A DNA stretch of 64,000 nucleotides, taken from NCBI GenBank assembly GCA_963803875.1, contig CAWDOA010000008.1, forward strand, positions 372,001-436,000, read 5' to 3'. Position numbers and translations under genes: made by a program. Below the pieces are notes generated by a model. That model was given only the letters and a program-made list of their open reading frames with translations, was not told the DNA's origin and made no database searches. Positions 42,439 to 50,485 of this stretch are shown in pieces (positions within the stretch are counted from its first letter, which is position 1; each line of letters starts with the position of its first letter). This DNA comes from JABDIY01 sp963803875. GTDB taxonomy: Bacteria > Actinomycetota > Acidimicrobiia > Acidimicrobiales > SZUA-35.

Positions 42439-43638
42439 GTGAACAGCCCGCGAACCAGCCCATCTACGGCATCGGAACAGACCATTCTTGTCACCATCAC
42501 CGGTGACGACCGACCGGGCATCACCGCCGGCGTGATGGATGTGATCGGATCGGCGGGGGCGACGGTCGACGACATCGAGCAGACCGTCACCCGGCGCAAG
42601 CTCTCACTGTCCATCGTGGTTCGGGTACCGCCGGGTCGAGATCTGGTGAAGGAGCTTCTGGTGTTCGGCTGGGAGCGCCAGATTCAAATGGACTTCGAAA
42701 TCGTTGGCCAAAGTCCAACCCAGCGCCCGGCCGGCTTGGTGATCACCATGGTGGGCACCGAGATCCACCCACTGGAGTTTGCGGCGGTCGCTGCGATGTG
42801 CGCCCGCACCGAGGGCAATATCGATCGGATTACCCGCCTCGCCCGTTACCCGGTGATGGCCTACGAACTGGTCGTTCGGGGAGCCAGGATCGACGAGCTG
42901 AAACGAAACCTCCTGCTCGCGGGACGAGACCTTCGCTGCGATCTGGCGGTCGTCCACGAAGGGCTGAGCCAGCGCGGTGCCCGGTTGATCGTGATGGATG
43001 TTGATTCCACGCTCATCCAGAACGAGATGATTGATCTTCTCGCTGAATCGGCTGACAAGCTTGCCGAGGTATCGGCAATCACCAACCAGGCCATGCAGGG
43101 AAGCATCGACTTCGGGGACTCGCTGATCGAGCGGGTAGCTCATCTGAAAGGGTTGCCCGAGTCCGCCATCGAAACCGCCCGCCAACGGGTCAAACTCACC
43201 CCGGGGGCAGCAACATTCATCCGAACCCTGAATGCGCTCGGCTACCGGACCGCAATCGTGTCCGGGGGGTTCACTGCGATCACCCAATCGCTGGCTGACG
43301 ATCTCGGGATCGACTACGCCTTCGCCAACACCTTGGAGATCGAAGACGGATTCCTCACCGGACGAGTGGTGGGCGATCTTGTCGACCGGGAGCGCAAAGC
43401 CGAAATCGTCCACGAATTGGCCCGAAAGGAAGGTATTTCGGTTGAACAGGTCGTTGCGATCGGCGATGGTGCCAACGATCTCGCCATGCTCGAGGCTGCC
43501 GGCCTCGGAATTGCGTTCAACGCCAAACCGGTTGTGCAGAACGCAGCCGACACCACGCTCAGCGTGCCCTATCTCGACGCGATCCTGTTCATGCTCGGTG
43601 TGAACCGCGATCACATCGAAGCCGCTGGCCTGGCGTAA
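42439..43638 (+). CDS. serB: phosphoserine phosphatase with N-terminal ACT domains
   Basis: A 399-residue enzyme for the last step of serine synthesis. Two ACT-like regulatory domains occupy residues 1-180 (ILVTITGDDRPGITAGVMDVIGSAG and VITMVGTEIHPLEFAAVAAMCA). The HAD domain has the phospho-acceptor motif MDVDSTLIQNEMIDLLAE near residue 195, AIVSGGFTAITQSLADDLGID, and the metal motif VVAIGDGANDLAMLEAAGLGIAFNAKP. The ACT arrangement matches the large SerB of mycobacteria, which is inhibited by serine. The GTG at 42439 lies eight bases after a TACCCT box. Confidence 0.94.
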   Translation: MNSPRTSPSTASEQTILVTITGDDRPGITAGVMDVIGSAGATVDDIEQTVTRRKLSLSIVVRVPPGRDLVKELLVFGWERQIQMDFEIVGQSPTQRPAGLVITMVGTEIHPLEFAAVAAMCARTEGNIDRITRLARYPVMAYELVVRGARIDELKRNLLLAGRDLRCDLAVVHEGLSQRGARLIVMDVDSTLIQNEMIDLLAESADKLAEVSAITNQAMQGSIDFGDSLIERVAHLKGLPESAIETARQRVKLTPGAATFIRTLNALGYRTAIVSGGFTAITQSLADDLGIDYAFANTLEIEDGFLTGRVVGDLVDRERKAEIVHELARKEGISVEQVVAIGDGANDLAMLEAAGLGIAFNAKPVVQNAADTTLSVPYLDAILFMLGVNRDHIEAAGLA

Positions 43639-43642
43639 GACG

Positions 43643-44071
43643 GTGCTCGCACTACCGGTCAGAACAGAGATACGGGTCAGGTTCGCCGAGATGGACCCGT
43701 ATGGACACGTGAACCATGCGATGTACCTCACCTATCTGGAACAGGGACGGGCCGAGGCGCTGGAAGCGGCCGACATCTCCCTCACTCGTGTTGCACAGGA
43801 AGGTTTTCAGTTCGTGATCACCGAGGTCAACGCCAAGTACCTCGTTGCTGCGACGGCCAAGGAACCCATCATCGTAGAAACCGCCATCGCTTCGCTCCGG
43901 CGGATATCTGGAGTCTGGTCCCAGCGAATCGTGAGTCCGGATGACACCACGGTGTATCTCACCGCCGAGCTGAAGGCAGGTATCACCGATCGTCGCGGCC
44001 GTCCGGCGAAACCCCCAACCTGGATGCTGGACGGACTTCGCCGTCTGGTGCCTTCCGGAAACACTCAGTAG
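43643..44071 (+). CDS. hotdog-fold acyl-CoA thioesterase
   Basis: A 142-residue protein of the 4-hydroxybenzoyl-CoA thioesterase/YbgC family. VRFAEMDPYGHVNHAMYLTYLEQGRAEAL carries the catalytic Asp and the family signature. The rest (FQFVITEVNAKYLVAATAKEPIIVETAIASLRR) forms the hotdog strands. It hydrolyses short acyl- or aryl-CoA esters in the cytoplasm. It starts four bases after serB and touches the following metallo-hydrolase gene, so serB to the hydrolase at 45103 reads as one operon. Confidence 0.88.
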   Translation: MLALPVRTEIRVRFAEMDPYGHVNHAMYLTYLEQGRAEALEAADISLTRVAQEGFQFVITEVNAKYLVAATAKEPIIVETAIASLRRISGVWSQRIVSPDDTTVYLTAELKAGITDRRGRPAKPPTWMLDGLRRLVPSGNTQ

Positions 44072-45106
44072 ATGCCGATCGCACACAATCTGGACTTCGA
44101 TCCGCGCTACGGCGAGTGCGTCGAGGTGGCGCCCCTCGTCCGGCGGGTGGTGGCGAACAACCCCAATCCGTTCACTTTTACCGGCAGCGGCGTCTACCTG
44201 GTCGGGCGAGGCGATGTGACGGTGATCGACCCCGGGCCCAACCTCGTTGCCCATCTCGATGCCATCGAAGCGTGCCTGGGAGTCGATGAAACGATCGATC
44301 GGATCCTGATCACCCACACCCACACCGATCACACCGCCGGGGTTCCCGCTCTCACGGCGCGAACATCGGCCACTACCTACGGCTTCGGCCCTCATGGCCC
44401 GGTCAGCCACGACGACCCGCTCGATCGGCTCGATTTCAGCGAACACATCTCTTCAGAGGAACGGGCAGAGTTCGAACGGGAGTGGGCCGACCTACCCGAC
44501 GAACTCAAGCGAGAAGGCCCCGACACCGAGTTTGTACCCGATGTCGCCGTCGGCCATGGACACGCCGATGATCGAGGCGCGAGCGGGACGATCGGCGGTG
44601 ACAGTTGGTCGATCGAGGTGATCCATACACCAGGCCACACCAGCAATCACGTCTGTTTCCGCCTCCTCGACGATGGTGAGGGACGGTCCCTGGTCTTCAC
44701 CGGGGATCACGTGATGGGTTGGGCCACCTCGGTCATCTCACCTCCCGACGGTGACCTCACCGACTATCTCGACAGTTTGCGCAAACTGCTTCTCGTGGAA
44801 GACAGCGCCTACCTCCCGACCCACGGACCGATCATCGATGCGCCTCATCCCTACGTGCAATCGTTCATCGAGCATCGCGACAGCCGAACCCGACAGCTTG
44901 TTCAGGAGCTGACGGCGGGACCGCGTCAGGTGGTGGACATCGTGCCTCGGATGTACGCCGCGGTAGACAAGCGGCTGTGGCGAGCGGCGGGAAGCTCGGT
45001 GTTCTCCCACCTCCTCGCCTTGCGGGATCAGGGCCGAGCCGTCTCTCTCGACGGATCCGACGGCATTACTTCAACCTGGCAGCTGACCAATAAGGTTGTG
45101 ACGTGA
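44072..45106 (+). CDS. metallo-beta-lactamase fold hydrolase (LACTB2-like)
   Basis: A 344-residue zinc hydrolase. The zinc motif ILITHTHTDHTAGVPAL (HxHxDH) is near residue 75, the second zinc ligand in VIHTPGHTSNHVCF near 195, and FTGDHVMG near 215 gives the bridging Asp. DYLDSLRKLLLVEDSAYLPTHGPIIDAP and the winged-helix end match the LACTB2/Rv-type group, some of which cleave RNA or hydrolyse thioesters. Substrate uncertain. The start follows directly on the thioesterase stop codon; its own stop overlaps the next GTG. Confidence 0.88.
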   Translation: MPIAHNLDFDPRYGECVEVAPLVRRVVANNPNPFTFTGSGVYLVGRGDVTVIDPGPNLVAHLDAIEACLGVDETIDRILITHTHTDHTAGVPALTARTSATTYGFGPHGPVSHDDPLDRLDFSEHISSEERAEFEREWADLPDELKREGPDTEFVPDVAVGHGHADDRGASGTIGGDSWSIEVIHTPGHTSNHVCFRLLDDGEGRSLVFTGDHVMGWATSVISPPDGDLTDYLDSLRKLLLVEDSAYLPTHGPIIDAPHPYVQSFIEHRDSRTRQLVQELTAGPRQVVDIVPRMYAAVDKRLWRAAGSSVFSHLLALRDQGRAVSLDGSDGITSTWQLTNKVVT

Positions 45107-45870
45107 ACGAACGTCCTGTGACCGAGGAGATCTCTTTCGTGGGCGGGTCCCAAGCTCGGCTCAGCGGTGTCCTGCACCGGCCTCTTGGCGAGGCGAAAGG
45201 GTCGGTGCTGATGGCTCATTGCTTCACGTGTTCGAAGGATCTACACACGATGACCCGTCTCGCCAACGCTCTGGCCGAGGCAGGGTTCGCAGCATTCCGG
45301 TTCGATTTCACCGGACGTGGCGACAGCGAAGGCGACTTCGCCAAGAAGACGTTGAGCGGCAACGTGTCCGATGTGGTGCGGGCTGCCACGTGTTTGATCG
45401 AGATGGGCTTCGGGCCGTGCGGGATGATCGGTCACAGCCTGGGGGGAGCAGCGGTGCTGCTGGCCGCACAGCGAATCAAGACTGTCCGGTCGGTGGTGAC
45501 GATCGGAGCACCCAGCGATGCGAACCACGTCCGCCACCTCATCGCCCATTCCGAGGCGGAACTCCTCCACGAGGGCAGCGGGGCGGTGACGATAGCCGGC
45601 CGTACGTTCACTCTCGAGGCCGGCTTCCTGCACGATCTCGCTCACCACGATGTGCTCGACGCAGTGACCGATCTGGCCCGTCCGTATCTCACCATCCACG
45701 CTGACGATGACACCACCGTGCCTGTCTCAGAAGCGGAGATACTTCACGCTGCGGCCAAGGATCCCAAGCGGTTCATTCGTTATGCCGACGGCGGTCACCT
45801 GTTCGGCGATCGAGATCATGCCAAGCAGCTGGCGGAGGACATCGTCGGCTGGTTCACCGAGACCCTCTGA
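45103..45870 (+). CDS. alpha/beta hydrolase (OsmC-associated type)
   Basis: A 255-residue hydrolase. LMAHCFTCSKDLHTMTRLANALAEAGFAAFRFDFTGRGDSEGDFA is typical of the hydrolase part found fused to or near OsmC peroxiredoxins. The elbow is IGHSLGGAAVLLAA, the acid is in TIHADDDTTVPVSEAE, and the His in DGGHLFGD. No OsmC domain follows here. The GTG start overlaps the preceding stop (GTGA). It may hydrolyse an ester or peptide; converges on the LOG gene. Confidence 0.85.
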   Translation: MNERPVTEEISFVGGSQARLSGVLHRPLGEAKGSVLMAHCFTCSKDLHTMTRLANALAEAGFAAFRFDFTGRGDSEGDFAKKTLSGNVSDVVRAATCLIEMGFGPCGMIGHSLGGAAVLLAAQRIKTVRSVVTIGAPSDANHVRHLIAHSEAELLHEGSGAVTIAGRTFTLEAGFLHDLAHHDVLDAVTDLARPYLTIHADDDTTVPVSEAEILHAAAKDPKRFIRYADGGHLFGDRDHAKQLAEDIVGWFTETL

Positions 45871-45892
45871 CCGTTGAAGCCAGCGCGAACCC

Positions 45893-46849
45893 TCAGCTGA
45901 GCGCCTCAACCGCGGCTGCGATAGTAGAAACCGACCTGATCAGATCCCAGCCGGGTCGTCGCTCACCTCGATGGTCGATGAACGCTGCGTCCAGGGTGGG
46001 CATCACGCCAATCCGATGCCATAGGTCCGGGTCGTTCTCCGGGGCCAGAAACACCATTGGGCTGGCGGCACCATAGGTCTCATAGGCATTCTGGGCTGCG
46101 TCCTGGAAAGCCTCCTGGATCGTGCCGGGCCCTCCGGGGACGAACACGATCCCGCTCGTGCTGATCGCCAAGAGCCCGTCCTCACGTTCGGAGTTGCCGA
46201 AGTACTTGGCGATGGCCGTGGCGAACGGGTTGGAGGGCTCATGGCCATAGAACCAGGTGGGTACAGCCAGATTGGCCACCGGCTCGGAGATCTTGGCAGC
46301 CACGTTGAGGCCAATACCCACGAATCGGTCAGGATCGTCATAGAAGGACGGCGCCGATGCGAGTTCAGCCACGAACTCAGCTCGCTCCTCAGCGCTCGAC
46401 CGCGAAGCTGCCGCTCCGAGATTGGCCGCCTCCATCGCTCCCGGCCCCCCGCCGGTTGCAACGCAATAGCCGGCTCGAGCGAGTTCAGCGCCCAATTCGA
46501 CAGCCCTCACGAACGCCACCGAACCTCGAGTGAGGTGGTGCCCACCCATCACACCAACAACGTTGCGCCCGTAGCGAAAGGCATCGAGCGCAACCGTTAT
46601 CCCGTGATCGTGAAGGCGCTGGGCGAGCACTTCGGCCGGGGGTACAACCTGCATGTTGGCATGGCGAGCGCGGCGATAGATCTGTTGGTCAGTCGATCCG
46701 GAAAAGGGTGTGGTCGAGCCAGCCGAGTACAACTCGGATGCAACGTAGAGGTGGTGGGGAGTTGGGTCATAGGGAAGGTCGCCGAGAGCGCCCTCGAGAG
46801 CGTCAACGAGGTCCTCGATCTCGTCCCTCCAGTGGGTGGATGTGGTCAT
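45893..46849 (-). CDS. LOG family Rossmann-fold protein
   Basis: A 318-residue member of the LOG (lysine decarboxylase-like) family. The nucleotide motifs GYCVATGGGPGAMEAANLGA near residue 150 and FVPGGPGTIQEAFQDA near 255 match GGGxxGxM and PGGxGTxxE. Family members with this motif cleave the ribose from nucleotide monophosphates, as in cytokinin activation or nucleotide salvage. It is longer than plant-type LOG proteins (about 200). An N-terminal region of about 90 residues is unassigned. The ATG at 46849 is chosen. It lies three bases after the aldo/keto reductase stop. Confidence 0.83.
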   Translation of the reverse strand: MTTSTHWRDEIEDLVDALEGALGDLPYDPTPHHLYVASELYSAGSTTPFSGSTDQQIYRRARHANMQVVPPAEVLAQRLHDHGITVALDAFRYGRNVVGVMGGHHLTRGSVAFVRAVELGAELARAGYCVATGGGPGAMEAANLGAAASRSSAEERAEFVAELASAPSFYDDPDRFVGIGLNVAAKISEPVANLAVPTWFYGHEPSNPFATAIAKYFGNSEREDGLLAISTSGIVFVPGGPGTIQEAFQDAAQNAYETYGAASPMVFLAPENDPDLWHRIGVMPTLDAAFIDHRGERRPGWDLIRSVSTIAAAVEALS

Positions 46850-46851
46850 CG

Positions 46852-47748
46852 CTATGGGAGTGCTTGTCCTTCGGACAACTGAAACAGGGAGTAGACATCG
46901 GAGCGACTCAGCTCCACGTTGGCTGCACCAACCTGCTGTTCGAGACGCTGGGGGCTCTGCGATCCGAGCAGGGGTACAGGTTTGGATGGATGGGCGAGAA
47001 CGAAAGCGATGGCAAGAGTTGCTCGGTTGATGTTTTCTCTTTCGGCCAACTCGTCCATCTTGGCGATCAGTTCGGGGTTCACACCTTCGCCGGTTGCCAG
47101 TGAACCTCCCGCCAACGGGCTCCACGGAAGCGGCGTCAGGTGCTCGCGCATACAACGGTCGAGCACGCCGTTGCGCATGGGGTCGAGATGCGTGAGGGAG
47201 AACTCCATTTGATCGGCAACCAGGGGGAAGTCGAGGAACTTCTGAAGAGCGTCGGACTGAGCCGGAGTGAAGTTGGAGACGCCGAATTCACTCACCTTGC
47301 CCGCCTCACGCAAAGATGTGAGCGTCTGGGCGACCTCCTCGGGATGGGTGTACAGGTCGGGTCGGTGGATCATGAACAGGTCAACATGGTCCACCGCCAG
47401 CCTTCGCAAACTGGCATGAACAGCCTCGGTGAGGTACTGCTTTCCACTGTCGTACGGGACCGGTGGTGTGATGCCCCCTTTGGTGGCAAGAACCATCCGC
47501 CCTCGCAGGATGGGATTGGCGGCGATCAGCTTGCCCAGCAACACCTCGTTCTCACCGAATCCGCTGCCGCCCCAATCGAAGCCGTAGACGTCGGCGGTAT
47601 CGACCAGCGTCATGCCAAGGTCAAGGGCGGTTTCCAACACGGATTGAGCCTCGCCCAGCTTGTCGTTGGTGAAACGCCAACAGCCAAATCCAAGCGGGCC
47701 GACCTCGAGCGAACCGATCGTGCGTGGGCCGGGATCAATCAAACTCAT
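46852..47748 (-). CDS. aldo/keto reductase
   Basis: A 298-residue NADP(H)-dependent oxidoreductase with a TIM barrel. Motifs are LEVGPLGFGCWRF at the start, LVDTADVYGFDWGGSGFGENEVLLGKLI with the catalytic Asp/Tyr, VLATKGGI with the Lys, VDLFMIHRPD with the His, and the cofactor part VPLLGSQSPQRLEQQVGA. Substrate is unknown. A TACGCT box six bases before the ATG supports leaderless transcription. It is divergent from the HD-domain gene, with only 48 bp between. Confidence 0.9.
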   Translation of the reverse strand: MSLIDPGPRTIGSLEVGPLGFGCWRFTNDKLGEAQSVLETALDLGMTLVDTADVYGFDWGGSGFGENEVLLGKLIAANPILRGRMVLATKGGITPPVPYDSGKQYLTEAVHASLRRLAVDHVDLFMIHRPDLYTHPEEVAQTLTSLREAGKVSEFGVSNFTPAQSDALQKFLDFPLVADQMEFSLTHLDPMRNGVLDRCMREHLTPLPWSPLAGGSLATGEGVNPELIAKMDELAERENINRATLAIAFVLAHPSKPVPLLGSQSPQRLEQQVGAANVELSRSDVYSLFQLSEGQALP

Positions 47749-47754
47749 GGATTG

Positions 47755-47760
47755 AGCGTA
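47755..47760 (-). promoter_or_regulatory. -10 element of a leaderless aldo/keto reductase promoter
   Basis: TACGCT on the minus strand, six bases (CAATCC) before the ATG at 47748. Confidence 0.5.
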
Positions 47761-47784
47761 TGGCGTCGGATTGCTGTGAGGACA

Positions 47785-47790
47785 TACTCT
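47785..47790 (+). promoter_or_regulatory. -10 element of a leaderless promoter for the HD-domain gene
   Basis: TACTCT, six bases (GTCGCC) before the ATG at 47797. It lies 24 bp from the opposing -10 of the aldo/keto reductase gene, so the two promoters overlap each other. Confidence 0.5.
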
Positions 47791-47796
47791 GTCGCC

Positions 47797-48397
47797 ATGA
47801 CCGACGTTGTTGATCTATCTGCTCCCAATCCCGACGGCTTCACCGCGATGACCGAGGGGACCAAGGTCCAATGGCAGCAGATTGCCACTGCGATCAATCA
47901 CTACAACGAGGGCTTCATCGATCGGATCGTCGGGACGCTCCGAGAACTCGGAAAAGGACGCTGGCGGGTTTGCGGTGGACCGGTTGGAGCACAGCCTGCA
48001 AACCGCAACCCGCGCCTACCGAGACGACAAAGACACCGAATACGTAGTGTGCGCTCTCCTTCACGACATCGGCGACATGTTGGCTCCCTACAACCATGAC
48101 AAGTATGCGGCCGCTGTTCTCCAACCCTTCGTGAGCGAAGCCAACCATTGGATGGTGGCGAACCACGGCATGTTCCAGGGCTACTACTTCTTCGAGTACC
48201 TGGGGCTCGACAAGAACATGCGAGACCAGTTCGCTGAGCACCCGCACTACGACCGATGCGTAGAGTTCTGCCAGAACTATGACCAGAACTCCTTCGACCC
48301 GGGGTATGACTCGATGTCGCTGGAGGACTTCATCCCTGCGCTCGAAGAAGTGATGGGCCACGGCCCCAACCAGAGCATCTACAAGATCGCCGAGTAG
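47797..48397 (+). pseudogene. PhnZ/MIOX-like HD-domain protein, frame interrupted once
   Basis: Joined, about 199 residues. Histidines and aspartates of the HD fold appear in order: VDRLEHSLQTATRAYRD, ALLHDIGDMLAPYNHDKYAA and EANHWMVANHGMFQGYYFFEYLG. This pattern resembles PhnZ, TmpB and MIOX-type diiron oxygenases, which cleave phosphonate or polyol C-P/C-C bonds, more than HD phosphohydrolases. The frame is lost near 47955 by one extra base (expected ELGKDAGGFAVDRLEH). No other phosphonate genes are near, so the substrate is open. Leaderless-type promoter upstream. Confidence 0.72.
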
Positions 48398-48474
48398 TAG
48401 CCGAGCCATAGGCAAGCTGCCAAGATGTCGGATTTCCGCTAGTTTGCGCCTCCCGGCCGGGGCACACTACGGGG

Positions 48475-49950
48475 GTGGACACAGCAACCGAAGCGTGGAT
48501 GCGTGCAGTTGAGAGCCGAGATGCCCGCTTCGACGGCTGGGTGACCGTCGGAGTCACGTCCACCGGAATCTATTGCCGTCCCTCGTGCCCGACACCGGTT
48601 CGGCCCAAGCGAACCAACATGCGGTTCTTCCCCACTCCTGCCGCCGCCCAACAGGCAGGATTCCGAAGCTGCAAACGATGTGCTCCGGACAGCACGCCCG
48701 GTTCCCCGGAATGGAATCGTCGGGATGACCTTGTAGCAAGGGCTGTCAGAGCGATCGATGATGGTGAGGTTGATCGCTCTGGGGTGGCCGGGCTCGCCGA
48801 TCATCTGGGGGTGAGCCCTCGGCACCTTCAGCGGGTGCTCACCGATGAAGTGGGAACCGGACCCAAGGCCCTCGCCCGGGCTCGCCGTGCCAGGGCCGCT
48901 CGTGTTCTGATCGAGACCACCGACCTGCCGTTCTCACACATCGGCATGGCCACCGGATTCCGGAGTGTGCGTCAATTCAACGACACGATCTCTGCGATCT
49001 TCGCCACCAACCCACGGGAGATGCGTCGAAGAGCAGCATCGGCCACCGCTGCAGAAACCGGAGAGTGGATCCCGGTGCGCCTTTCGTACCGACCGCCTCT
49101 CGCCGCACCGCAATTGCTTCGCTGGCTCGAGCTGCACGCCGTCTCCGGGGTGGAGGAGGTGGATGGTCACATCTATCGGCGATCGCTGCGCCTCCCCGGC
49201 GGGGTCGGGGTGGTTGAGATCGAGGTGAAGGAGCACACCCAACCCATGCTGGAATCCCGCTTCCGCCTTCAGTCGATGGCCGATCTCCCCCAGGCCATCA
49301 ATCGGGTTCGCCGACTGCTCGATCTCGACGCCGACCCGCAGATCATCGCCAACGATCTCGGTTGTGATCCAGTGATGGCGCAGCTCGTGGACACCACCCC
49401 CGGTCTTCGTTCGCCCGGCGAGGTGAGCGGTACCGACGCCGCCATACGGGCGATCCTGCATCAGCAGGTGAGCCTGGCCAGTGCAAAAGCGATGGCCGCC
49501 AGGCTCGTCGCTGCCCACGGCATTGAATTGCCGCAGCCGGTGGGAACCGTGCGCCTCGCTTTCCCCGATGCCGGCGTGTGGGCTCGTGCGAACCCCGACA
49601 GACTGGGCCTTCCCAGCAGTCGAGCGCAGGCGATCGTGAACCTCGGAGCGGCCCTACACGCCAACTGGGTGGACCTGTCTCCGTGGGCCGACCGGGGTGA
49701 GGCGTTCACTTCGATACAGCAGGTGAAAGGAATCGGACCGTGGACCGCCAACGTTGTTGCGGCAAAGGCACTCGCCGATCCGGATGCCTTCGGCGCCAGC
49801 GACCTCGCCCTGCTCAGGCAAGCAGAGCGATTGGGACTCCCAGCATCCCCAACCGATCTCGAACAGTACGCCGAACGCTGGCGACCCTGGCGTTCGTATG
49901 CAATGCACCACCTCTGGAACCTCTACCTCGACGAACAGGACCGATCATGA
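48475..49950 (+). CDS. AdaA-AlkA fusion: methyl-phosphotriester-sensing regulator and 3-methyladenine DNA glycosylase
   Basis: A 491-residue multidomain DNA alkylation repair protein. Residues 1-80 are the Ada zinc domain with the four cysteines in YCRPSC and SCKRC, one of which accepts a methyl group from phosphotriesters. An AraC-type helix-turn-helix follows (GLADHLGVSPRHLQRVL and FSHIGMATGFRSVRQFNDTI, about 100-180). Next comes an AlkA N-domain, then the HhH-GPD glycosylase with VKGIGPWTANVVAAKALADPDAFGASDLALL, including the catalytic Asp. The start is GTG at 48475 after CACACT. It overlaps the ogt gene, and the pair is likely self-induced. Confidence 0.93.
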   Translation: MDTATEAWMRAVESRDARFDGWVTVGVTSTGIYCRPSCPTPVRPKRTNMRFFPTPAAAQQAGFRSCKRCAPDSTPGSPEWNRRDDLVARAVRAIDDGEVDRSGVAGLADHLGVSPRHLQRVLTDEVGTGPKALARARRARAARVLIETTDLPFSHIGMATGFRSVRQFNDTISAIFATNPREMRRRAASATAAETGEWIPVRLSYRPPLAAPQLLRWLELHAVSGVEEVDGHIYRRSLRLPGGVGVVEIEVKEHTQPMLESRFRLQSMADLPQAINRVRRLLDLDADPQIIANDLGCDPVMAQLVDTTPGLRSPGEVSGTDAAIRAILHQQVSLASAKAMAARLVAAHGIELPQPVGTVRLAFPDAGVWARANPDRLGLPSSRAQAIVNLGAALHANWVDLSPWADRGEAFTSIQQVKGIGPWTANVVAAKALADPDAFGASDLALLRQAERLGLPASPTDLEQYAERWRPWRSYAMHHLWNLYLDEQDRS

Positions 49951-50435
49951 GCACCCTTGTCAGAACCCTCGCCCCAACGCCGGTCGGTGAACTGCAGATC
50001 ATCACCAGCGAACGTGGGGTCGTTGCGATTCTCTGGCCCGCCGATCAACGGTGGGACTACGCCACCACCGACGGCACCACTCCGATCGCCGAACAAGTCG
50101 CTGGCGAACTCGCCGAATTCTTCACCGGCACTCGAACCGAATTCACCGTTGCCCTGGACCTGCGGGGCACCGAATTCCAGAAGGCGGTGTGGCAGTCGCT
50201 GACTGAGATCCCGTTCGGTCAGACGGTCAGCTACGCCGAGCAGGCTGCTCGCCTGGGTCGACCTACCGCCGTGCGAGCGGTGGCATCAGCCAACGGCAAG
50301 AACCCGATCAGCATTGTGATCCCCTGTCATCGTGTGATCGGTTCCGACGGCACACTCACCGGCTACGCCGGCGGGCTCGACGCCAAACGGTTGCTCCTCG
50401 ACCTCGAAAGCGGTCAACAACCCCTGATCTCCTGA
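49947..50435 (+). CDS. ogt: methylated-DNA--protein-cysteine S-methyltransferase
   Basis: A 162-residue suicide enzyme that takes alkyl groups from O6-alkylguanine and O4-alkylthymine. The active site ISIVIPCHRVIGSDG carries the acceptor Cys. The helix-turn-helix IPFGQTVSYAEQAARLGRPTAVRAVASANGKNP precedes it. The end GYAGGLDAKRLLLDLE is typical. Its ATG overlaps the Ada-AlkA stop codon (ATGA). Confidence 0.95.
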   Translation: MSTLVRTLAPTPVGELQIITSERGVVAILWPADQRWDYATTDGTTPIAEQVAGELAEFFTGTRTEFTVALDLRGTEFQKAVWQSLTEIPFGQTVSYAEQAARLGRPTAVRAVASANGKNPISIVIPCHRVIGSDGTLTGYAGGLDAKRLLLDLESGQQPLIS

Positions 50436-50485
50436 TGGAATCGTGCCGGTGAGAGCGTAAATCCATCGAAAGTTCGGCGGGAGGT

